In this document: positions 43,913-52,094 of the stretch, in pieces
Numbering within the stretch: the first letter of the stretch is position 1
How the letters are laid out: each line of letters opens with the position of its first letter
Assembly (NCBI RefSeq): GCF_014268805.2
Contig: NZ_JABWRF020000003.1
Span: forward strand, 586,501 to 650,500
Reading direction: 5' to 3'
Length of the DNA stretch: 64,000 bases
DNA from: Pseudomonas farsensis
GTDB taxonomy: Bacteria > Pseudomonadota > Gammaproteobacteria > Pseudomonadales > Pseudomonadaceae
Notes under the pieces: generated by a model
What the model saw: only the letters and a program-made list of their open reading frames with translations
Told to the model about the DNA's origin: nothing
Database searches by the model: none
Made by a program: the position numbers and the translations under genes

Positions 43913-44470
43913 TCAATCGATGCGTTTGGCGGACTTGATGTAGACCGGATCTGCCGGCACATCGCGCATGCCTTTTTTCACGGTGGTGGGCGAATTGACG
44001 ATCTGGTCAACCACTTCCATGCCTTTGGTGACCTTGCCGAACACGGCATAGCCACGGTCGCGGCCGGGGTTGAGGAAATCGTTGTCGGCCACGTTGATGA
44101 AGAACTGGCTGGTGGCCGAGTTCGGGTCGGAGGTACGCGCCATCGACAGGGTGCCGCGGGTGTTCTGCAGCCCGTTGCTGGCCTCGTTTCTGATTGGGTC
44201 CTGGGTGCTCTTCTGCACCATCTGGTCGGTAAAGCCGCCGCCCTGGACCATGAAGCCTGGGATCACGCGGTGGAAGATGGTGTTGTTGTAGAAGCCGCTA
44301 TCCACGTACTGCAGGAAATTCTTGGTGCTGACCGGCGCTTTTTCAGCGTTCAACTCGATTTCAACCTGGCCGAAGCTGGTATCCAGCAGTACGTGCGGGG
44401 TCTTGTCGGAGGCCATCACAGAGGTGGCGAAGGCGACCGAGCAGGCGGTGAGCAGCAGTTTTTTCAGCAT
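43913..44470 (-). CDS. ppiA: Periplasmic cyclophilin-type peptidyl-prolyl isomerase
   Basis: 185 residues from ATG 44470. The signal peptide is MLKKLLLTACSVAFATSVMA, cleaved before SDKTP. Cyclophilin core: FHRVIPGFMVQGGGFT (the catalytic FHRVI..F.VQGG motif), RGTLSMARTSDPNSATSQFF and NPGRDRGYAVFGKVTKGMEV. It accelerates proline isomerisation during envelope protein folding. The first seven bases of the gene overlap the end of the upstream hydrolase gene, so translation is likely coupled. Confidence 0.92.
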   Translation of the reverse strand: MLKKLLLTACSVAFATSVMASDKTPHVLLDTSFGQVEIELNAEKAPVSTKNFLQYVDSGFYNNTIFHRVIPGFMVQGGGFTDQMVQKSTQDPIRNEASNGLQNTRGTLSMARTSDPNSATSQFFINVADNDFLNPGRDRGYAVFGKVTKGMEVVDQIVNSPTTVKKGMRDVPADPVYIKSAKRID

Positions 44471-45276
44471 GGGCGCAAAGATCCTTGAGAGGTTGAAGCG
44501 GCTGCCAGAAACTGCAGCACGGTGAGGTTGAAGACCTCGGGTTGGTCCAGGGGCGTAGCGTGCCGCGAATCCTCGATGACCGCCAGCTTTGCGTTGGGCA
44601 TCAGGGCCACGTAAAGCTCCTTGATTTGTACCGGGGTGTAATCCCGGTCGGCGCTGATCACAAGCGTCGGACAGTTGATCTGCCCGATGCGTTCCTGCAC
44701 GCCCCAGTCGACGATGGCATCGAAGCTTTTCAGGTAGGCGCGTTTGTCGTTGCGTGCCCAGCGTTCGGCCATCGTGCGCCTTAGCTCGGCTTGCTCGGGC
44801 TTGGGGAACAGCCGCGCCGCCAGGCCCTTGCCGACGGCCTCGACACTGAGCAGGCGCGCCAGGCTCCAGCGTTTGAACCACCACACCCAGTCGCTGCGGC
44901 TGCGCCGCTTGACCTCAGGGGCGCTGTTGACGATGCACAGGCTGCGCAACCAGGCCGGGTGGTCGACAGCGAACTGGAACCCGACCATGCCGCCCATCGA
45001 CAGCCCGACAAAATGCACGGGGCCGGTGCCCAGGTGTTCGAGCAGGGCCAGCAGGTCCTCACTGAAGGTCTTGATGCGGTAGCCATGGTGCGGTTTCGAT
45101 GACTGCCCGTGGCCGCGGATATCCATGAGGATGACCCGGTAATCGCGGCTGAATGCCTCCAACTGCAGTTCCCAATCCTGGCTGCTCGACCCCAGCCCGT
45201 GCAGCAGCACCAGGGGTTCGCCCTGGCCGAGTTGTTGGTAGTGCAGCAGGCATCCGTCGTGTTCGAAACAGGCCAT
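44464..45276 (-). CDS. Alpha/beta hydrolase
   Basis: 270 residues from ATG 45276. HGLGSSSQDWE forms the oxyanion loop; the nucleophile is S93 in GLSMGGMVGF, the acid lies in ISADRDYTP and the histidine in IEDSRHATPLDQPE. This resembles 3-oxoadipate enol-lactonase/esterase relatives, but no pathway genes are adjacent to justify that name. The gene lies 13 bases after the LysR stop and overlaps ppiA, so the three may be transcribed together. Confidence 0.82.
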   Translation of the reverse strand: MACFEHDGCLLHYQQLGQGEPLVLLHGLGSSSQDWELQLEAFSRDYRVILMDIRGHGQSSKPHHGYRIKTFSEDLLALLEHLGTGPVHFVGLSMGGMVGFQFAVDHPAWLRSLCIVNSAPEVKRRSRSDWVWWFKRWSLARLLSVEAVGKGLAARLFPKPEQAELRRTMAERWARNDKRAYLKSFDAIVDWGVQERIGQINCPTLVISADRDYTPVQIKELYVALMPNAKLAVIEDSRHATPLDQPEVFNLTVLQFLAAASTSQGSLRPC

Positions 45277-45289
45277 GGGCGCGGTCCTA

Positions 45290-46213
45290 TCAGGCTTGCG
45301 GGGGGGCTGCGAAGGGCACGTCCAGCGGGGCAGTGTCGAAGTTGCGCAGCAGCTCGATGAGAATCTGCGTGGCCGGGCCCAGCGTCTTTTCCTTGCTCGA
45401 ATAAAGGTAGAACAGTGGGTGACGGCTGCCACCCTGATCCAGCGGCAGCGGCTTGAGCACGCCTTCGCGCAGCTCGCGCTCGATCATGTGCCGGGGCAGC
45501 CAGGCAAAGCCCAGGCCGCTGCTGACAAAGGTGGCCGCGGTGCCCAGGCTGCCGACCGTCCAGCGCTGTTCGGCGCCAAGCCAGCCGACATCGCGCGGTT
45601 GCGCGCGGCCCGAGTCGCGGATCACCACTTGAAGCTGGCTTTCGAGGTCCTGGAAGGTGATTTCACGGCCGCTGCGGTGCAGGCTGTGCTCCGGGTGGGC
45701 GACGGCGACGAATTCCACCGGGCTGAGCTCGGTGCCCAGATAGCCGCCAATGTTGAAACTGCTGATGGCAAGGTCGGCAATGCCTTCGTGGAGCACTTCT
45801 TCGACCCCGGACAGCACTTCTTCACGCAGGCGCACCCGGCAGCCGCGGCTTTGCGGCATGAACGCGCTCAACGCGCGCACCAGGCGGGCGCTAGGGTAGG
45901 CGGCATCGACCACCAGGCGTACTTCGGCCTCCCAGCCCTGTTCCATGTGGTGGGCCAGGTCTTCAAGCTGGCTGGCTTGCTTGACCAGTTGCCGCGAGCG
46001 GCGCAGCAGCACGCTGCCGGCCTCGGTCAGCACCGCCTTGCGCCCGTCGATGCGCAGCAGCGGCACCCCCAGTTGCTCCTGCATGCGTGCCACCGTGTAG
46101 CTCACCGACGACTGCGAGCGGTGCAGCACCTCGGCGGCCTGGGCGAACCCGCCATGGTCGACCACTGCCTGCAGGGTTCGCCATTGATCAAGGGTTACGC
46201 GCGGCGCTTTCAT
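45290..46213 (-). CDS. LysR family transcriptional regulator, azoR-neighbour
   Basis: 307 residues from ATG 46213 (AGGAGCCCTCC upstream). The N-terminal winged helix reads LDQWRTLQAVVDHGGFAQAA, then EVLHRSQSSVSYTVARMQEQ. The effector domain starts around residue 90. It is divergent from a 104-residue secreted protein gene and one gene away from azoR. In P. aeruginosa I recall a LysR gene (PA0784) beside azoR1, so control of azoR, perhaps by quinone or aromatic signals, is plausible. Confidence 0.88.
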   Translation of the reverse strand: MKAPRVTLDQWRTLQAVVDHGGFAQAAEVLHRSQSSVSYTVARMQEQLGVPLLRIDGRKAVLTEAGSVLLRRSRQLVKQASQLEDLAHHMEQGWEAEVRLVVDAAYPSARLVRALSAFMPQSRGCRVRLREEVLSGVEEVLHEGIADLAISSFNIGGYLGTELSPVEFVAVAHPEHSLHRSGREITFQDLESQLQVVIRDSGRAQPRDVGWLGAEQRWTVGSLGTAATFVSSGLGFAWLPRHMIERELREGVLKPLPLDQGGSRHPLFYLYSSKEKTLGPATQILIELLRNFDTAPLDVPFAAPPQA

Positions 46214-46262
46214 GGAGGGCTCCTGTTGTCCTAAGCTGCGCTCACCTCAAGGAGAGCGCCCT

Positions 46263-46577
46263 ATGAAGAAAATTTGTCTGGCCTTGTTGCTGTGCATGCC
46301 CGCCATGGCCATGGCGTACCCGATCGATGTGGAAAAACAGCTGAGCGGCGTGAAGCTGGACTACGCCACCTACGCCACGGCCTACGACATCGGCGCCATT
46401 ACCTTGAACAATTACGGTAGCCAGGCGGCAGCGTGCCGGGTGATGTTCCGCAACGGCCCGGAAGCGCCCAGGGTGCGCCGGGTAAACGTACCGGCCGGCA
46501 AAAGCGTAGACGTGACCGCCAAGTTCAACCGGCAGATTATCAAGCTGCGTATCAGCCTGGACTGCAACGCCGATTAA
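46263..46577 (+). CDS. Small secreted protein of unknown function
   Basis: 104 residues from ATG 46263 (AAGGAGAGCGCCCT upstream). The signal peptide is MKKICLALLLCMPAMAMA, cleaved before YPIDVEK. The mature protein is beta-rich with two cysteines (QAAACRVMFRNGPE and RISLDCNAD) that could form a disulfide. I recognise no family. It lies between a LysR gene, with 49 bases between their starts, and azoR, with 109 bases to the azoR start. Confidence 0.75.
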   Translation: MKKICLALLLCMPAMAMAYPIDVEKQLSGVKLDYATYATAYDIGAITLNNYGSQAAACRVMFRNGPEAPRVRRVNVPAGKSVDVTAKFNRQIIKLRISLDCNAD

Positions 46578-46586
46578 ACAGATTAG

Positions 46587-46633
46587 TCGATAGATTGAAC
46601 CCACTTTTTACGCTTTTTTATCGATAGGTCAAC
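46587..46633. promoter_or_regulatory. Direct-repeat operator candidate upstream of azoR
   Basis: TCGATAGATTGAAC (46587-46600) and TCGATAGGTCAAC (46621-46633) repeat 34 bases apart, with an AT-rich stretch between (TTTTTACGCTTTTTTA). It ends 53 bases before the azoR start. Suited to binding of the adjacent LysR protein, or a sigma-binding region; the role is inferred. Confidence 0.5.
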
Positions 46634-46686
46634 ATTTAATCTCACCTCCATCGAATCGCAACCCTTTACCGCCGATGGAGGCATCC

Positions 46687-47286
46687 ATGTCCCGCGTACT
46701 GATTATCGAAAGCAGCGCCCGCCAGCAAGATTCCGTTTCCCGTCAGCTGACCCGCGACTTCATCGAACAGTGGCAGGCAGCCCACCCGGCCGACAGCATC
46801 AGCGTGCGCGACCTGGCCGTGTCCCCAGTGCCGCACCTGGACGCCAACTTGCTCGGTGGCTGGATGAAGCCTGAAGAGCAGCGCAGCGCCGCCGAGCTTG
46901 AAGCGCTGGCCCGTTCCAACCAGCTTACCGATGAGTTGCTGGCTGCCGATGTGCTGGTGATGGCCGCGCCGATGTACAACTTCACCATCCCCAGCACGCT
47001 CAAGGCTTGGCTCGACCACGTGTTGCGTGCCGGCATCACCTTCAAGTACACCCCCACCGGCCCGCAAGGCCTGTTGACCGGCAAGCGCGCCATCGTGCTG
47101 ACCGCACGCGGCGGCATCCACGCCGGTGCCAGCAGTGACCATCAGGAACCCTACCTGCGCCAAGTCATGGCCTTTATCGGTATCCACGATGTCGACTTCA
47201 TCCACGCCGAAGGCCTGAACATGAGCGGAGAGTTCCACGAGAAAGGCCTGAACCAGGCCAAGGCTCGACTGGCTGCGGTTGCCTGA
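46687..47286 (+). CDS. azoR: FMN-dependent NADH-azoreductase (quinone reductase)
   Basis: 199 residues from ATG 46687 (ATGGAGGCATCC upstream). Flavodoxin-like fold: SSARQQDSVSRQL binds the FMN phosphate, and APMYNFTIPSTLKAWLDHV and TARGGIHAG are the family flavin contacts. It reduces azo dyes and quinones by two-electron transfer and protects from thiol or quinone stress. Confidence 0.93.
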   Translation: MSRVLIIESSARQQDSVSRQLTRDFIEQWQAAHPADSISVRDLAVSPVPHLDANLLGGWMKPEEQRSAAELEALARSNQLTDELLAADVLVMAAPMYNFTIPSTLKAWLDHVLRAGITFKYTPTGPQGLLTGKRAIVLTARGGIHAGASSDHQEPYLRQVMAFIGIHDVDFIHAEGLNMSGEFHEKGLNQAKARLAAVA

Positions 47287-47331
47287 GGCATAGCGAATCC
47301 CTCCTGACACCTTTTGCTCCTTGGGTGTACC

Positions 47332-47360
47332 TGCCCGGCCTTGATGGCCGGGTTTTTTTT
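47332..47360 (+). terminator. Rho-independent terminator of azoR
   Basis: GCCCGGCC and GGCCGGG around TTGAT, then eight T residues. A textbook intrinsic terminator, 45 bases after the azoR stop. Confidence 0.92.
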
Positions 47361-47410
47361 GCCCAGAGACATTGGTGGGAGGTCTCAAGGTTTGTGCAAG
47401 CCAGCGCAGG

Positions 47411-47511
47411 CCTCATCGCAGGCTGTCGCCAGCTCCCACAAGTATTGAGCCAATCATCATTTACGCAGTTGACACGGTCTCTGTGGGAGCTGGCGATAGC
47501 CTGCGATGGGG
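47411..47511. repeat. Family-B element, copy 5 (41-nt spacer)
   Basis: Left arm 47411-47440 (CCTCATCGCAGGCTGTCGCC...) and right arm 47482-47511 (TGTGGGAGCTGGCGATAGCC...) with a spacer one base shorter than in the other copies. Confidence 0.8.
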
Positions 47512-47628
47512 CCAGCACTGGCTTGCATCAGGGCAAGCCCGCGCCTACGGCCTGGCCTTACAGTCTCCATGGTTGAACTCCTCGAACCCAGCGGCTAAGG
47601 TCGCCGCCTTGATTCACGAGAGGCAACC

Positions 47629-48501
47629 ATGGGCTACCTGATTATCGTCGCGCTGATCCAGGCGTTCTCCTTCAACCTGATCGGCGAATACCTGGCCGGC
47701 CATGTCGACAGCTACTTTGCAGTGCTGGCGCGGGTAGTGCTGGCGGGCCTGATATTCCTGCCACTTACCCGCTGGCGCCAGGTCGAGCCGCGTTTCATGC
47801 GCTCGATGCTGCTGATCGGTGCCCTGCAGTACGGCATCACCTATGTCTGCCTGTACCTGAGCTTCCGCGTGCTGACCGTGCCTGAGGTGCTGCTGTTCAC
47901 CATCCTCACGCCGCTGCACGTGACCTTGATCGAAGATGCCCTCAACCGCCGTTTCAACCCGTGGGCCTTGCTGGCTGCGCTGGTTGCAGTATCAGGCGCG
48001 GCGGTGATCCGCTTCGACAGCGTCACCGGTGAGTTCTTCGCAGGTTTCCTGCTGTTGCAACTGGCCAACTTCACCTACGCCGCCGGGCAGGTGATGTATC
48101 GCCACCTGGTAGCCCGCCACCCCAGCGACCTGCCGCACTACAAGCGCTTTGGCTACTTCTATGTAGGCGCCTTGTTGGTGGTTTTGCCCGCCTTCTTGCT
48201 GTTCGGCAACGCCGGGCGCCTGCCGAGCACCGACACCCAGTGGCTGGTGCTGCTGTTCCTCGGCCTGTGCCCGACAGCGCTGGGGTTGTACTGGTGGAAC
48301 AAAGGCGCATGCCTGGTCAGTGGCGCCACCTTGGCGGTGATGAACAACCTGCATGTGCCGGTGGGCCTGCTGCTGAACCTGCTGATCTGGAACCAGGACG
48401 AGCCGCTGGGGCGGCTGGCGGTGGGTGGCGGGATTATTCTGTTGTCGGTGTGGATGAGCCGGTTGGGCGGGCAGGGTAGGGTGGCGCAGGCGTCACGTTG
48501 A
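47629..48501 (+). CDS. DMT-superfamily carboxylate/amino acid/amine transporter
   Basis: 290 residues, about ten transmembrane helices in two EamA repeats. Distinctive are IQAFSFNLIGEYLAGHVDSY near the start and GLCPTALGLYWWNKGACLVS, which mark the YedA/YddG-like branch annotated as carboxylate/amino acid/amine exporter. The ribosome site GAGAGGCAACC precedes ATG 47629. The substrate is unknown and no partner gene is adjacent. Confidence 0.88.
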   Translation: MGYLIIVALIQAFSFNLIGEYLAGHVDSYFAVLARVVLAGLIFLPLTRWRQVEPRFMRSMLLIGALQYGITYVCLYLSFRVLTVPEVLLFTILTPLHVTLIEDALNRRFNPWALLAALVAVSGAAVIRFDSVTGEFFAGFLLLQLANFTYAAGQVMYRHLVARHPSDLPHYKRFGYFYVGALLVVLPAFLLFGNAGRLPSTDTQWLVLLFLGLCPTALGLYWWNKGACLVSGATLAVMNNLHVPVGLLLNLLIWNQDEPLGRLAVGGGIILLSVWMSRLGGQGRVAQASR

Positions 48502-48540
48502 TGGGTTGGCGGTGAGGGCCTCATCGCGGGGCAAGCCCGC

Positions 48541-48600
48541 TCCCACGCTGCCCAGTTCTCTGCCCGACAGCGCAGCCCAGAAGGGTTGGGTAATCTCGCA
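48541..48600 (-). repeat. Composite repeat R2, copy 3
   Basis: TCCCACGCTGCCCAGTTCTC to GGGTTGGGTAATCTCGCA, the reverse complement of the 1403-1464 unit. It is joined on its left to TCGCGGGGCAAGCCCGC (48524-48540), as at 1464. A GGACTGCC...GGCAGTCC hairpin (about 48617-48665) and another REP (48672-48692) follow before the MscS gene. Confidence 0.75.
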
Positions 48601-48699
48601 CAATTCATTGGGTTTTGGACTGCCTCAGGAAATTGGATGAGTGTCCAACGTCTTGGCGGCAGTCCATTGTGTGGGAGCGGGCTTGCCCCGCGATGCGTT

Positions 48700-49974
48700 T
48701 CAGGCCGTTTCCGAGCGCTCAACCTTGCCCGCCAACCCCGCGCGCATATCGTTGCCACTTGGCTGCTGATACAAGCTCAACCCAAACTCCGGCAGCACCG
48801 CCAGCAGGTAATCGAAGATATCCCCTTGGATCGCCTCGTACTCGGCCCATACCGTAGTGCGGGCAAAGCAGTAGATCTCCAGCGGCACGCCTTCGGCGGT
48901 GGTCTGCATCTGGCGCACCATGCAGGTCATGCCCTGTTTCACATCCGGGTGGTTTTTCAGGTAGGCCAGGGCAAAGGCGCGGAAGGTGCCGAGGTTGGTC
49001 AGCCGCCGGCGGTTGGCCGAAAGCCCGGTGTTTTCACCTTTTGCCTCGTTCCACTGGTGCAGCTCCTGGCGTTTGCTGGCCAGGTAGTCGCTGAGCAGGC
49101 GCACCTGGCTCAGGCGCTGGTCCTCTTCCGGGGTGAGGAAGCGTACATCGGCGGCATCGATGAACAGGCTGCGCTTGATCCGTCGCCCGCCTGACTGCTG
49201 CATACCGCGGTAGTTGCGAAATGACTCGCTCATCAGGCGCCAGGTGGGGATCGAGACGATGGTCTTGTCAAAGTTCTGCACTTTGACCGTGTGAAGGGTG
49301 ATATCCACCACATCACCATCGGCGCCGGCCTGGGGCATTTCGATCCAGTCGCCGACGTGCAGCATGTCGTTGCTGGTCAGCTGCACGCTGGCCACGAACG
49401 ACAGCAGCGTGTCCTTGTACACCAACAGCAGCACCGCCGACATGGCACCCAGGCCCGACAGCAGCAACAGCGGCGAGCGGTCTATCAAGGTGGCGACGAT
49501 GACGATGGCGGCGAAGATCCACAGCATCATCTTGGCCAACTGCATGTAGCCCTTGATCGAGCGGGTACGGGCATGTTCGGTGCGCGCATAAATGCTGAGC
49601 AGGCCGTCGAGCAGGCACGACAAGGCGCGGGTCATGAACAGCAGCGTGACTGCCAGGGCGACGTTGCCGAGAAAATGCTGGGCTGTGTTCGACAGCTCCG
49701 GCACCAGTTTCAGCCCCGACTGCACCACTAGCGAGGGGGTGGTTTGCGCCAGGCGGTGGAACACCTTGTTGTGGCGCAGGTCGTCCAGCCAGCGCAGCGC
49801 CGGCTGGCGGCCGAGCAGGCGGGTGGCGTGCAGCACCAGAAAGCGCGTCAGCCTGCCGATCAGCAGGGCAACGCACAGCAGCACCAGGGTGCCGAGCGTA
49901 GCGTGCAGCATTGGGTGTTGGTCGAGGGTGCCCCAGAGGTCGAAGGCGTCGCGCCAGAATCGTTGCAGGTCCAT
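48700..49974 (-). CDS. MscS-family mechanosensitive channel, YbdG-like
   Basis: 424 residues with five N-terminal hydrophobic segments (LGTLVLLCVALLIGRLTRFL, ALAVTLLFMTRALSCLLDGL). The pore helix lies near GLGAMSAVLLLVYKDTLLSF, the beta domain SNDMLHVGDWIEMP follows, and a large cytoplasmic domain completes it. Length and the RIKRSLFIDAADVRFL insertion resemble YbdG (MscM). It protects against hypo-osmotic shock. Divergent from the DEAD-box gene, 144 bases apart. Confidence 0.88.
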   Translation of the reverse strand: MDLQRFWRDAFDLWGTLDQHPMLHATLGTLVLLCVALLIGRLTRFLVLHATRLLGRQPALRWLDDLRHNKVFHRLAQTTPSLVVQSGLKLVPELSNTAQHFLGNVALAVTLLFMTRALSCLLDGLLSIYARTEHARTRSIKGYMQLAKMMLWIFAAIVIVATLIDRSPLLLLSGLGAMSAVLLLVYKDTLLSFVASVQLTSNDMLHVGDWIEMPQAGADGDVVDITLHTVKVQNFDKTIVSIPTWRLMSESFRNYRGMQQSGGRRIKRSLFIDAADVRFLTPEEDQRLSQVRLLSDYLASKRQELHQWNEAKGENTGLSANRRRLTNLGTFRAFALAYLKNHPDVKQGMTCMVRQMQTTAEGVPLEIYCFARTTVWAEYEAIQGDIFDYLLAVLPEFGLSLYQQPSGNDMRAGLAGKVERSETA

Positions 49975-50118
49975 AGGTATCTAAAGCGGTCTGTGTGGCG
50001 GTTCGAAGCGGCATTAGAGCGCGGATCGGCGCAAAGTTGCCAAAAGAAATTCGGTTCTGGCGGCGGAAAACGTTACCCTATGCAACTTGAATTTTTGCAC
50101 TTGCCCGAGGTTACTCCC

Positions 50119-51441
50119 GTGTTTTCCCAATTCGCCCTGCACGAACGCCTGCTCAAAGCCGTGGAAGAGCTGAAATTTGTCGAGCCGACTCCGGTGCAGG
50201 CAGCGGCCATTCCCCTGGCTCTGCAAGGGCGTGACCTGCGGGTGACGGCGCAAACCGGCAGCGGCAAGACCGCCGCTTTCGTGCTGCCGATGCTCAACCG
50301 CCTGGTTGGCCTGAGCGGGCCACGGGTTGAAATCCGTGCGTTGATCCTGCTGCCGACCCGTGAGCTGGCGCAACAAACCCTCAAGCAGGTGCAGTTGTTC
50401 TCGCAGTTCACCTACGTCAAGTCTGGCCTGGTCACCGGTGGTGAAGACTTCAAGGAACAGGCCGCCATGCTGCGCAAGGTGCCTGACGTGCTGATCGGCA
50501 CCCCGGGCCGCCTGCTTGAACAACTGAATGCCGGCAACCTCGACCTGTCCCACGTGCAGGTGCTGGTGCTCGATGAAGCCGACCGCATGCTCGACATGGG
50601 CTTCGCCGAAGACATGGAGCGCCTGTGCAAGGAGTGCGAGAACCGCGAGCAAACCCTGCTGTTCTCGGCCACCACCGGTGGCGCCGCGCTGCGTGACATC
50701 ATCGGCAAGGTGCTGAAAGAGCCTGAGCACCTGATGCTCAACAGCGTCTCGCAGTTGGCCGAAGGCACCCGTCAGCAGGTCATCACCGCTGACCACGACC
50801 AGCACAAGGAACAGATCATCCAGTGGCTGTTGGCCAACGAAACGTTTAAAAAGGCCATCATCTTCACCAACTACCGCATCATGGCCGACCGCATCTACGG
50901 CCACCTGGTCGCCAAGGACATCAAGGCTTTCGTGCTGCACGGCGACAAGGACCAGAAAGACCGCAAGCTGGCCATCGACCGCTTCAAGGAAGGTGGCTCC
51001 AAGGTGCTGGTGGCAACCGATGTCGCCGCCCGCGGCCTGGATATCGACGGCCTGGACCTGGTGATCAACTTCGACATGCCGCGCAGCGGTGACGAGTACG
51101 TGCACCGCATTGGCCGTACTGGCCGTGCCGGTGGTGAGGGCTTGGCCATCTCGCTGATCACCCACAATGACTGGAACCTGATGTCCAGCATCGAGCGCTA
51201 CCTCAAGCAGCAGTTCGAGCGCCGCGTCATCAAGGAAGTCAAAGGCACCTACAGCGGGCCGAAAAAGGTCAAGGCTTCGGGCAAGGCGGTGGGCGCCAAG
51301 AAGAAGAAGGTCGACAAGAAGACCGGCGACAAGAAAACCGCCGCCAAGCGCAAGCCAACTGCCAAGCCACGGCCAAACGCGCCGCTGGCGAGCTCTGACG
51401 GCCTGGCCCCGCTGAAAAAGCGCAAGCCAGCGGCTGAGTAA
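50119..51441 (+). CDS. DEAD-box RNA helicase with basic C-terminal tail
   Basis: 440 residues from GTG 50119 (CGAGGTTACTCCC upstream); ATG 50080 would add 13 residues but has a poorer site. Motifs: Q-motif PTPVQAAAIP, AQTGSGKT (44-51), DEAD (152-155), SAT, and HRIGRTGRAG. The final ~75 residues are Lys-rich (KVKASGKAVGAKKKKVDKKT), an RNA-binding tail as in SrmB/RhlE relatives. Likely in ribosome assembly or mRNA turnover; the precise orthologue is not determinable. Confidence 0.92.
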   Translation: MFSQFALHERLLKAVEELKFVEPTPVQAAAIPLALQGRDLRVTAQTGSGKTAAFVLPMLNRLVGLSGPRVEIRALILLPTRELAQQTLKQVQLFSQFTYVKSGLVTGGEDFKEQAAMLRKVPDVLIGTPGRLLEQLNAGNLDLSHVQVLVLDEADRMLDMGFAEDMERLCKECENREQTLLFSATTGGAALRDIIGKVLKEPEHLMLNSVSQLAEGTRQQVITADHDQHKEQIIQWLLANETFKKAIIFTNYRIMADRIYGHLVAKDIKAFVLHGDKDQKDRKLAIDRFKEGGSKVLVATDVAARGLDIDGLDLVINFDMPRSGDEYVHRIGRTGRAGGEGLAISLITHNDWNLMSSIERYLKQQFERRVIKEVKGTYSGPKKVKASGKAVGAKKKKVDKKTGDKKTAAKRKPTAKPRPNAPLASSDGLAPLKKRKPAAE

Positions 51442-51453
51442 GCCTCGCTAAAA

Positions 51454-51482
51454 GCCCGCTACCGCAACGGTAGCGGGCGTTT
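51454..51482 (+). terminator. Rho-independent terminator of the DEAD-box gene
   Basis: GCCCGCTACCG and CGGTAGCGGGC form a perfect 11-bp stem with a three-base loop, followed by GTTT. It begins 12 bases after the stop. Confidence 0.85.
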
Positions 51483-51552
51483 CAGTAATGATCTTGGGCC
51501 TTCTATTACGTAAGGCTCGGCACGGACTCAGTGCCCGTAAAGCCTGATGGCA

Positions 51553-51822
51553 TCAGGTTTTCTTCTCGGCCTCTTTCAATTCGCTGATCCGTTTGTCGAT
51601 CAACTGGCATTTGTCGGGCAGGTCCTTGCTTGCCGTTCCCAAGTCCATACCCTGCAGCTCTTCGTTGATTTCCTTGGCCTTCTGCGCGTTCTGCTCTGTC
51701 AGCTGACTGACCAAACCGGCCAGTTCTTCACGCTTTTGCGTGGCTTCTTCCGGGGTACAGGCCCAGGCGGGCAGGGCGCAACACAGGGCGGTTGCACAGG
51801 CGATACGCGGTAATGGTTTCAT
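51553..51822 (-). CDS. Small secreted helical protein
   Basis: 89 residues. The ribosome site GGAGGTAAAAAGG precedes ATG 51822. The signal peptide is MKPLPRIACATALCCALPAWA, cleaved before CTPEEATQK; the cysteine after the site is one of two in the mature part (C-x-x... and LPDKCQLIDK). The rest is one long helix with coiled-coil character (KREELAGLVSQLTEQNAQKA). I do not recognise a family with a known role. Confidence 0.75.
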   Translation of the reverse strand: MKPLPRIACATALCCALPAWACTPEEATQKREELAGLVSQLTEQNAQKAKEINEELQGMDLGTASKDLPDKCQLIDKRISELKEAEKKT

Positions 51823-51883
51823 CCTTTTTACCTCCGGCGTGGGTTATGCCCGGTGGAGGTAGTTGCTGGGGTAGAAGTTCAGT

Positions 51884-52072
51884 TCAGGTGATGGGGGACA
51901 GTTGGCGGCCGGTAGGACATTTATTCAGACACTGAGCCCTCGCCACTGCTTTTTCAGCCTTGAGGACATACGCCGCATCGCCGGTTTCCAGAGCATCGAT
52001 CAGGAACTGCGCGCTGGCCTCCATGTTAGTCAGGTAGTCAGCAGCATCGAACTCAAAAAATGTTTCAGTCAT
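51884..52072 (-). pseudogene. Truncated addiction-module antidote protein (N-terminal half)
   Basis: 62 residues. The N-terminal ~46 (FDAADYLTNMEASAQFLIDA then LETGDAAYVLKAEKAVARAQ) resemble the start of HigA-like 'probable addiction module antidote' proteins, which normally continue into a Cro/Xre helix-turn-helix (IARETGLSRESLYKAL). Here the frame ends in an unrelated tail (CLNKCPTGRQLSPIT) and no HTH is found in any frame downstream. No toxin gene lies on the upstream side. It is either a decayed antidote or a standalone small protein. The ATG at 52072 has a weak ribosome site (GGAAGCTAA). Confidence 0.5.
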
Positions 52073-52094
52073 TTAGCTTCCGATATTCAGTGGG

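Larger units (their letters stand above)
47287..47628. other. 342-bp gap after azoR: terminator plus family-B repeat
   Basis: Holds the azoR terminator (47332-47360), family-B copy 5 (47411-47511) with its GTTTGTGCAAGCC flank, and about 110 bases before the next gene that include the likely promoter. No gene is visible. Confidence 0.7.
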
